The notes under the pieces: model-generated | Database searches by the model: none | Told to the model about the DNA's origin: nothing | What the model saw: only the letters and a program-made list of their open reading frames with translations | Origin: Variovorax gracilis | Lineage (GTDB): Bacteria > Pseudomonadota > Gammaproteobacteria > Burkholderiales > Burkholderiaceae_C | Direction: 5' to 3' | Assembly (NCBI RefSeq): GCF_030317115.1 | Contig: NZ_JASZYF010000041.1 | Coordinates: 1 to 39,823, forward strand | Length of the DNA: 39,823 bases | Shown: in pieces, positions 33,621 through 39,823 of the stretch | How positions within the stretch are numbered: position 1 is the first letter of the stretch | How the letters are laid out: the number at the start of each line of letters is the position of its first letter | Made by a program: the position numbers and the translations under genes

Positions 33621-35192
33621 ATGAACGAGGTCCAAAACGGATTTGCGCTGCCTCTCAAGGCGAAGGGCGTCGATCCAGAAAAACTGCGCTTGCTGTGCGT
33701 CCTGCCGGACGCCGGGGTGCTGCTGCGCCAGGTAGCCAAGGCCGAAGTTCCCGCTGTCGTCCTGGACCAATTGATCGGCAGCAACGGACCGATGCTTGGC
33801 GATTTGGCTGGCTTTTGGGACCAGCAGTTACAGAAGGCCGAGACGCTGACGGAGATGCAGGCCCTATTCCAGCGAGACGAGCCGACCGGCGCACTCTCGC
33901 TGTTCGCGGCCTTGCGCATGGTCAGCCAGGATCAGCGTAACGAGACCGACAAGGATTTGCTCGAATGGACGCTCTACCTGCGCGACCCCGCGGCCGATGG
34001 CGATGTGGTGCTTGAACACCAGGCACCTCTCTTTTTGTTGATGCCTGGATCGCTCACGGCGCTTCTACTAGATGCGGCCAAGGGCGCGGGAACCACGCTG
34101 GCAAAGTGGGGCATCGGCATCGCGCTTGGGCTAGCGGGTCGGGAGTTCGCTGACGTGTTGGAACGCGCGCGTGCGCGAGAAGCCAAGCTAAGTAGTTCGA
34201 CCCTGCGCCGATTCGAAGACCTCCCTGGGGACGAAGCCTGCAAAGTTTTGACGGTTTTCGTGCACGGGCTCTTTTCGATGGATGTCGGCCTGTTCGACCC
34301 TTTGGTGGCCTGCATGAGGTCCCTTGATGCGTCAGGCGTGCGGTGCGTCGGATTTCCGCACAACCCTTTGCTCTCTATCGACGAGAACGCACGCACCTTG
34401 AGCGACGCCATCCGCATTCAAATGCCTTCGCGCGTGGTGTTCCTGTGTCACCATCGCGGCGGCTTGGTGGCGCGCAAGGCGGCGCTGATGCTGTACGAAA
34501 GGGACGCCCCGCGTTGGCGAGATAGGCTGCTCGGTGGCCTCACATTTGGGACACCGCACCTCGGCCTCAGCTATGCCGACAGCCCCTCGCGGGTGCTGGG
34601 CAGTGCCTACGTCGTTTGCCGCCCGCTCGACGCCTCCGCTTGGCCACCCGGTTTCCTGAACAAGAGCGACTTGTTGATGCTGGTAACTGCCATGCGGGGC
34701 ATCCCGCCGGCCTTGGCCGAGCTTCAGCCGCCAACATCTAGCGCCATGCACGCCGGCGCAGCACGCTATCTCGACGGCTTAATCCGAGCAGAGCGCCTCG
34801 CCGAAGCAGAGCTGCAATGTCGTTTGCGACTTTACGCGGTGGGCGGCAACGACTATGTCCCTCCTCCCCAGCGTCTGATTGTCGGCAAGCTCTTGGCCTC
34901 GTCGCCGAACGACGGTCTGGTGGCCCAGCGCTCATCGGCACCGGACAACGCGGGTCCCGGAACCACGGCGCTGGAGACTGAGGATGAGCATCGCACCTAC
35001 TTCAATTCGGATACGTTGAATGCTGTGCTGAAGGTCATGCGGGAATGGCTCGACCAAGCTGCCGACGAAGATGCAAAGCGGGCCACGACCCTTCAGGCAC
35101 CTACTTCCCGTATAAAGAAACTTTCCCTGCTGCCCGACGAACTTCGTGGCTTGGCGCCACGTGCCAAGCCAGAATCGTCCAAAGGACCTTGA
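33621..35192 (+). CDS. Alpha/beta-hydrolase-fold protein with altered nucleophile motif
   Basis: A 523-residue protein; ATG 33621 has AGGAGG five bases upstream. Residues 1-200 form an N-terminal helical region of unknown fold. The hydrolase part starts with VFVHGLFSMD (H215) and continues with the elbow FLCHHRGGLVARKA at 274-287, where a lipase-type fold would have GHSxGGLVAR: the glycine is Cys276 and the nucleophile Ser is His278. GGLTFGTPHLGL, NDGLVAQ (possible acid) and a late His in DEHRTYF remain. It may be a pseudoenzyme or use other chemistry. The Tn3 element lies 165 bases downstream. Confidence 0.75.
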   Translation: MNEVQNGFALPLKAKGVDPEKLRLLCVLPDAGVLLRQVAKAEVPAVVLDQLIGSNGPMLGDLAGFWDQQLQKAETLTEMQALFQRDEPTGALSLFAALRMVSQDQRNETDKDLLEWTLYLRDPAADGDVVLEHQAPLFLLMPGSLTALLLDAAKGAGTTLAKWGIGIALGLAGREFADVLERARAREAKLSSSTLRRFEDLPGDEACKVLTVFVHGLFSMDVGLFDPLVACMRSLDASGVRCVGFPHNPLLSIDENARTLSDAIRIQMPSRVVFLCHHRGGLVARKAALMLYERDAPRWRDRLLGGLTFGTPHLGLSYADSPSRVLGSAYVVCRPLDASAWPPGFLNKSDLLMLVTAMRGIPPALAELQPPTSSAMHAGAARYLDGLIRAERLAEAELQCRLRLYAVGGNDYVPPPQRLIVGKLLASSPNDGLVAQRSSAPDNAGPGTTALETEDEHRTYFNSDTLNAVLKVMREWLDQAADEDAKRATTLQAPTSRIKKLSLLPDELRGLAPRAKPESSKGP

Positions 35193-35208
35193 CCAAGCCC
35201 TTTCTTTC

Positions 35209-35356
35209 CGGGGGCGGTAGTACGCGGCGAAAGGCCGAACGACTTCCAGCCGGCGGGACCAGGTCATCGGTCCGGTACGCTTGACATGCTCGCGTGACCA
35301 GTCGAGTTGCAGCTCGAGTGTCAGAGGTCCTCGATGCCCTCGGCAATCTGCAAATC
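35209..35356 (-). pseudogene. Tyrosine recombinase N-terminal relic, cut by the Tn3 element
   Basis: On the minus strand the sequence reads LTLELQLDWSREHVKRTGPM, then TWSRRLEVVRPFAAYYR, the core-binding part of an integrase/tyrosine recombinase family. Homology is lost at about 35209 on one side and at the Tn3 left tip (35357) on the other. The rest of the gene is not found beyond the transposon. Confidence 0.7.
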
Positions 35357-35394
35357 GGGGTAATCGTATTTTTTCGACAAATTGACACGGTCGC
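35357..35394 (+). repeat. Tn3-family left 38-bp inverted repeat
   Basis: It begins GGGGTAATCG and ends GGTCGC, with CGACAAATTGACACGG in the second half. All 38 positions match the right repeat, and the length is standard for Tn3 ends. Confidence 0.95.
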
Positions 35395-35480
35395 GGTGTC
35401 GCCGAGCGAGGCCGCGTGTTCGGATGGCGGATCCGGATCCACAACGCGCGCCGAAGGCGTAGATTGGCGGCCCCATCCCT

Positions 35481-38422
35481 GTGGAGGATCCTGCCGTGTG
35501 GTTTGCCCAACGCTTCATTGGCGCGGAGACGCTTCCCTTCAAGATGTCCGAACTCGATGTCCAGCAGTTCTTCAGCCTGAGCAAGGACGACATTTTTGCG
35601 GTCTGCGAGCGCTTCCGCGACGACCGCCGTGTCGCTGCGGCCATCCAGTTGCTTTTTCTGCGGGCAAGTGGGCGCCCGATGGACCGATTTGCCACGGTAC
35701 CGAAAGTCCTGCTGCGTTCGGTGTTCGAAGCGTTGGGATTGCCCAGCGTGAGCATTGCCAGTCTCCGGTCTCTCTATGAGCGTCGACAGACGCTGTACGA
35801 GCACCAAGCCTGGGCCCGCGCATATCTTGGCCTGAGCGACCTCGATGAGGTCCAGCGGCAGAAGATGGAGCAGGTTCTCGCGGTCGCCGCCCTCGAGGCG
35901 GCTCACCCCGACGACCTGATGCGAACCGCACGCATCTGGCTGTACGGCAGGCGAATCATCATTCCGGGCTCACGCCGCATCGCCGACTGGGCCCGCAAGG
36001 CGTTTGATGCCACGGAGGCGGCAATGGCCGCAACGATCGAGGCGGCGCTTGGGAAGGTGGCGCTTCGCCAAGCCATCGACTGGGCCTATGCCCCCTCCCC
36101 CGCGGACTCAAGCAGCCATCTCGAGTGGCTCAAGACTCCGCCCCAGCGCCACGCCCCGAGCACGACCGCGCAGACCCTGGAGAAGATCCGCGCTCTCAAG
36201 GCCTTGGGCGTACACGACTGGGCGTTGGATTCCATCGCCCTGAGCAAACAGAACGCTTATGCGGCGCATGTCCTGATGCGCCGGCCATCGATGACCGCTC
36301 GCATCGAACAGCGACGCCAGATCGTTGAGGTTGTCTGCTTTCTGCACGCTACGCTGATGGAGCTCACGGACATCGCGATTCTGCAGGCATCGCGCCGCAG
36401 CCAGGAACTGTTCCGACATGCAGCGGAGCGCGCCTACGAGAGTCGTGCCCGTAGGGACGGCGCCACACTGCAGCAGGCCGTCAGAGCGAGGGCCGTGCTT
36501 CGTGACGAGACGAAGTCGTGGCGCGAACGTGTGCTCGAAGCTCGAAGCCTCCTCGACGGCATCGGCGACGCAGGGAGCACCTCATTCGCCTCGCAGATTC
36601 GTCGAGCTCTTGCGGAAGACAGCCGCCGCGTTCACGCGCACCTGGCAGGACTTCGAGCCATCGACTTTGCCGGAAGACCAGGTGACCTGGCATACGAGCA
36701 ATGGCAGGCGTGGATGAAGCTTCAGGCGATCGGCGGCCGGGAGATTCCGCCGGACTTCAAGCTGCCATCAGTAGGGCTGCATGGAGCGCCATCGTCACCG
36801 ATCTGTATCCTCGGTCCCGGTATCGTGCGTTCGAGGCCAGCACGATGATGGCCCTGCGCAAGAGCTTGCGGCGCGGCAGCGTATGGGCAGACCATTCGAT
36901 CGGTCACCGCTCCACACAATCCATGCTCCACGCCGACACGGAATGGACAAGGTTCAAGGAGCAGCACTACCAGATCCTTGGGCTGCCGATTCAGGCCAGC
37001 GAGTCCCTGGCGCCGATTCTGGCCACGATGTCGGTCGGCGTGTATGCGCTTGCGGAAGCGGTCGAGCGCGGGAAGGTGAGTATCGACGCCAAGGGGCTCG
37101 TGCATTTGCCGCCGATTAATGCGTTGGACGAGGAGATCGAACCTCGCAAGACCAGAGAGGCCGTCTTCAAGCAGGTCCGACAAGTGCAGTTGCCCGACCT
37201 GCTGATGGAGGTTGACGCGGCGACGCACTTCAGCGAGGCGCTGCTGGCCCGGCGCCCCGAGTCTGGCCACGAACTGCTGGCGGTCTATGGTGCGCTGCTT
37301 GCCCATGGGAGCGACAACGACGCCACCGGAGTGGGATCGATGATTCCTGGGCTGGATGCAGCGCATATTGCCGCGGCCATGCGGGCCATCGAATTCAGTG
37401 GCCGCCTGCGGCGTGCCAACGAACGGGTCTCGGAGTACCAGAACTCCCTGCCGATCGCCGCCTTGTGGGGAGACGGCACCAAAGGGTCGGCAGACATGAT
37501 GGCCATGGATGCCAGCCGGCACCTTTGGACGGCCAGGGTGGATCCGCGGCGACGCACCTATGCTGCCGGCCTGTACACCCACATCCGGGACCGCTGGGGG
37601 CTCTTCTACGACCAGCCGATCGTGCTGAACGAACGACAGGCGGGTGCCGCCGTCGAAGGCGTCGAGCAACACAATCGCAGCGAGGATCGCATTCGCGTCT
37701 CTCTCCTGGCCGTGGACACCCATGGCATGACCAGCGTCGCCCTGGCCATCGCAAAGCTCTTGGGGTTCGACCTCTGTCCCAGACTGAAGGATCTGAGAGA
37801 GCGCAAGCTATTCGTTCCCAGGGGATGGTCGGTGCCGGAAAGCTTGGAGAGGGCCACCGTGCGCCGGGTGTCTCTCAAGTCCATCGAGCGCGGCTGGGAC
37901 GATCTTGTGCGACTGGTGGCGTCCATTCGCGCCGGCAAGGTGTCCGCGGCACACGCCATTCATCGGCTGGGATCGGCCGCCATCGGCGATCCATTGCACC
38001 ATGCGGGTGATCACCTGGGAGGGCTGCTGCGAACGCTTTTCCTGTGCGACTACCTGACGATTACCGACTTTCGACGTGAGATCCTCACGCTACTCAGCCG
38101 CGGCGAATCGGTGCATCAACTCCAACGAGCAATCCACGGCGGGCAGATAGCGCAGGACCGGGGACGGCGCAGGCAGGAGATGGTGGCCATCTCCGGGGCG
38201 CACGCCCTGCTCACGAACATCGTGCTCGCCTGGAACACCAGTCGCATGAACAGCGTTGTTGCCCGTCTCAGGGCGTCCGGCTTGCCGATGGAGGACGACT
38301 GGCTTCGCCGGATCGGACCCGCGCACTTCTCGCACATCAACTTCCGCGGGACGTATCGCTTCAACCTCGAGAAATATGGGCACTTGCTGGTCGCGCGTCG
38401 CTCGGGCACGGCAGCACTCTGA
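35481..38422 (+). pseudogene. tnpA: Tn3-family transposase TnpA with a one-base frameshift
   Basis: The coding length is about 980 codons, normal for Tn3 TnpA. The N-terminal half (to about 36770) includes FFSLSKDDIFAVCERF and RSLYERRQTLYEHQAW. The second half is in another frame and includes RRGSVWADHSIGHRSTQS, the first Asp in LWGDGTKGSADMM, the second in AVDTHGMTS, a candidate Glu in LLSRGESVHQL, and the end HINFRGTYRFNLEKYG. At about 36778 (GTAGGGC-TGCATGG) one missing base separates the halves; adding it restores VGRAWS. The start may be GTG 35481 or ATG 35544. As read, no full transposase is made; a sequencing error is possible. Confidence 0.9.
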
Positions 38423-38533
38423 GCCATCACCTGGGCCGGAGGAGAACTGTCTTGCCGCGCGAGCCATGGGTCTCTCTCCCCGGACACCGGGTCGGTGACC
38501 GTGTCAATCTGCACCAACCGCGCCGCCCTGCTT

Positions 38534-38559
38534 GACAGGCACTTTTGCAAGTGCTTGTC
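38534..38559. terminator. Hairpin between tnpA and the right Tn3 end
   Basis: GACAGGCACTT (38534-38544) pairs with AAGTGCTTGTC (38549-38559) across a 4-base loop TTGC, with one G-U pair. No T run follows, so it is not a classical terminator. It lies between the inner partial copy of the repeat (38497) and the true tip (38579). Confidence 0.45.
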
Positions 38560-38578
38560 CCGGTTGACGTTTTTAGGG

Positions 38579-38616
38579 GCGACCGTGTCAATTTGTCGAA
38601 AAAATACGATTACCCC
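38579..38616 (-). repeat. Tn3-family right 38-bp inverted repeat
   Basis: Exact reverse complement of 35357-35394, ending TACCCC at 38616. A partial copy of its inner part, GACCGTGTCAAT, also occurs at 38497-38508, 84 bases inside. Confidence 0.95.
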
Positions 38617-38668
38617 AATTGGCGACGCAGCACAAGATTTTCGGCGCGGACCGACTCGTGCCGCGCTC
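38617..38668 (-). pseudogene. Possible IS transposase N-terminal scrap right of the Tn3 element
   Basis: The minus strand reads ARHESVRAENLVLRRQL directly up to the Tn3 tip, resembling the RAxNLxLRxQL segment near the start of some integrase-core transposases. It is short and the assignment is weak. It differs from the recombinase relic on the left side of the transposon. Confidence 0.25.
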
Positions 38669-38890
38669 CAGCAGCACCAGCTACCGCAGGGCGTATTCAG
38701 TCAGGCGGAGCACGATCTGCACCACCGCCCTGGGCGCGCCGCGGCGCCAGCCCCACGAGACGGCGCCGCTTACGTGCGCCGGCTCAAAGAGAGCCGGTGG
38801 CTACACGGCCTATGCGGCATCCCGGGAATCAGGCATTCACCTGGACGCTGTAGGCACCACCCGCTGCTTCGCGGAGCGGCGGCCCTTCTC

Positions 38891-39091
38891 TCAAGGGTTC
38901 TGGCCCGGCTTTTGGGAGCCTTGACCGGGCTGCTGTCCAGGCTGCTGCTTGCCAGGATCCTGCTGCTGCTGCCCCGGATTGCTGGGGCTGCCTTGTCCGG
39001 GCTGTTGCTTGCCTGGGTCTTGCTGCTGCTGACCGGGATTGGACGGCTGATTGCCGGTTTGGTTGGGGTTCTGGGCTTGTTGGTCTGCCAT
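38891..39091 (-). CDS. Small Q/P/G-rich repeat protein
   Basis: A 66-residue protein composed almost only of Gln, Pro, Gly, Asn, Asp and Lys: MADQQAQNPNQTGNQP, then two near-identical units PSNPGQQQQDPGKQQPGQ, then a PGQGSQKPGQNP tail. It is predicted to be disordered. ATG 39091 has an AGAGG-type site about eight bases upstream. I recall similar small proteins in beta-proteobacteria without known function. The duplicated DNA unit (about 38936-39045) could change in copy number by slippage. Confidence 0.65.
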   Translation of the reverse strand: MADQQAQNPNQTGNQPSNPGQQQQDPGKQQPGQGSPSNPGQQQQDPGKQQPGQQPGQGSQKPGQNP

Positions 39092-39744
39092 GTGACTGCC
39101 TCTTTAGTACATCGGAGCAAAGGCGCTCCGGAGCTAGCATCGACATCTGTTCGTCTCGCCCCAGTAGTCGCACAACCAGTCATCTCGTAGGACGGATTAT
39201 CGTTCGAGGCGCCGCAGCTTCAGTTGGCCGACTAGGGCTTCGTATGCGTCGGTGTCGAAGAGGATGCCGCCCCTCCTGGTGCACTCCGTACTGGCGACAA
39301 CGACTCTCGAAGCGGTGAAGGTGCTTGTCCTGCCAGCCGAACGCGACCTGCAGGATCTGGTGAAGCCGCGCGACGCTCTTATCGTCTCGTACCAGAAGGC
39401 GCCGCTAGATGATCAGCGGGCTAATGCTGCGCAGCACTGCGCGCAGCTGCAGGACCCAAGATGCTCCCGGCTTCCCCAAAGCTTACTTTGCTGCACTGCA
39501 CACCCCCAGGAATGTGATGCATCTCCAGGATGCATGGCCGGACTATCGCTCCGAGCGGGGCACCAGGCGCGAACTGGCCTGGGTGAAGAAGCAGGCTTTG
39601 GATGTCTTGAAGCTCTTCGTGCTGGAGGCGAGCGGGTGGCTCTGAACGCTGTTTGAACGCCCGGTTTGTAAAAATGCGCGCAGCCGGTTGTGCCTGCCCT
39701 GTCTTTCGACCCGGCGGTTTCAAGAGCGAAGTGCAACAGTTGAG
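39092..39744. other. Region without a clear gene; possible decayed coding sequence
   Basis: No intact gene is assigned. A plus-strand stretch at about 39330-39645 has coding character in two frames: PRDALIVSYQKAPLDDQ near 39365-39415, then YFAALHTPRNVMHLQDAWPD followed by ELAWVKKQALDVLKLF up to TGA at 39645. The frame change suggests a decayed gene of unknown family. On the minus strand, near 39200-39290, GGILFDTDAYEALVGQLKLR could be another unidentified C-terminal scrap. Confidence 0.3.
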
Positions 39745-39823
39745 TTATTGAACTGAGGAAGGGGCCTGCTGAGCCATCGCCAGCATGTGAGAGAAGACGG
39801 CCAGCGGGGTGTTGAAGCCATGA
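39745..39823 (-). CDS. IS30-family transposase, C-terminal end (cut by window edge)
   Basis: The minus strand, entering from the right edge, encodes HGFNTPLAVFSHMLAMAQQA, then PSSVQ and TAA at 39745-39747. A GF.TP.EVF segment closely followed by the stop is the usual end of IS30-family transposases. Only about 25 codons lie in the window, so the catalytic region is unseen. A terminal repeat should lie shortly left of this stop, perhaps around 39715-39735, but I cannot define it from one end. Confidence 0.65.
   Translation of the reverse strand, partial: HGFNTPLAVFSHMLAMAQQAPSSVQ

Larger units (their letters stand above)
35357..38616. mobile_element. Minimal Tn3-family transposon (3260 bp)
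   Basis: The tips are perfect 38-bp inverted repeats, 35357-35394 and 38579-38616, each beginning GGGGTAATCG when read inward. The only gene is tnpA; there is no resolvase, res site or cargo. The size is close to IS1071, another resolvase-less Tn3-family element, but the tip sequence differs. The five bases outside are AAATC on the left and AATTG on the right, so no target duplication is present. Confidence 0.93.

Noticed and set aside
35357..38616. Tn3 unit called as IS1071 itself
   Set aside because: Size and single-gene layout are alike, but the 38-bp tip (GGGGTAATCG...) differs from the IS1071 tip, which instead resembles the relic end at 29413-29450.

Overview
The window looks like an accessory, repeatedly invaded stretch of a high-GC Gram-negative chromosome or large plasmid, most likely a beta-proteobacterium of the Burkholderiales type. 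The main signs are a fragment of a Bug/TctC solute-binding protein, an IS66 element with a UPF0149/SEC-C gene, Tn3-family elements, a lipoprotein with a clear lipobox, and a CadC-like TPR regulator. The taxonomic call is inference from gene content. No rRNA, tRNA or CRISPR array was seen.

Left part (1-16001). A complete IS66-family element (736-4190) has 24-bp inverted ends and an exact 8-bp target duplication. It carries tnpA, tnpB, a tnpC broken by an in-frame stop, and a convergent UPF0149/SEC-C passenger gene. It is followed by a metallo-beta-lactamase-fold hydrolase, an Ig-like lipoprotein, an esterase scrap, and a 1390-residue protein resembling the YetA/PcRGLX (rhamnogalacturonan lyase-like) family. 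An IS150-group IS3 element (12147-13664) has split a perfect 9-bp palindrome. Downstream lie an IS66 tnpA scrap, an alpha/beta hydrolase, a decayed toxin-antitoxin pair and a decayed DUF1254/DUF1214 gene.

Centre (16031-28574). Five large co-directional genes are packed with 4-nt overlaps or gaps of 1-2 nt: a DUF6603 protein, three very large uncharacterised proteins (851, 1237 and 530 residues) and a subtilisin-family (S8) peptidase with an intact triad and an extra C-terminal domain. None has an evident signal peptide. They appear intact, while both flanks are debris: a toxin-antitoxin and DUF1254 graveyard on the left, and a Tn3/IS1071-like transposase relic with a surviving terminal repeat on the right. 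This cluster is the best candidate for an undescribed system. Its function cannot be read from the sequence; joint assembly or processing by the peptidase is only a hypothesis.

Right part (28575-39823). After the Tn3 relic come a DUF4242-TctC fusion scrap, an exported amidohydrolase divergently paired with a CadC-like winged-helix/TPR membrane regulator, and an alpha/beta-hydrolase-fold protein whose nucleophile motif reads CHHRGG instead of GHSxGG. A minimal Tn3-family transposon (35357-38616) follows, with perfect 38-bp inverted repeats, a one-base frameshift in tnpA, no resolvase and no target duplication. It is flanked by unrelated recombinase/transposase scraps. The window ends with a small Q/P/G-rich repeat protein and the C-terminus of an IS30-family transposase cut by the window edge.
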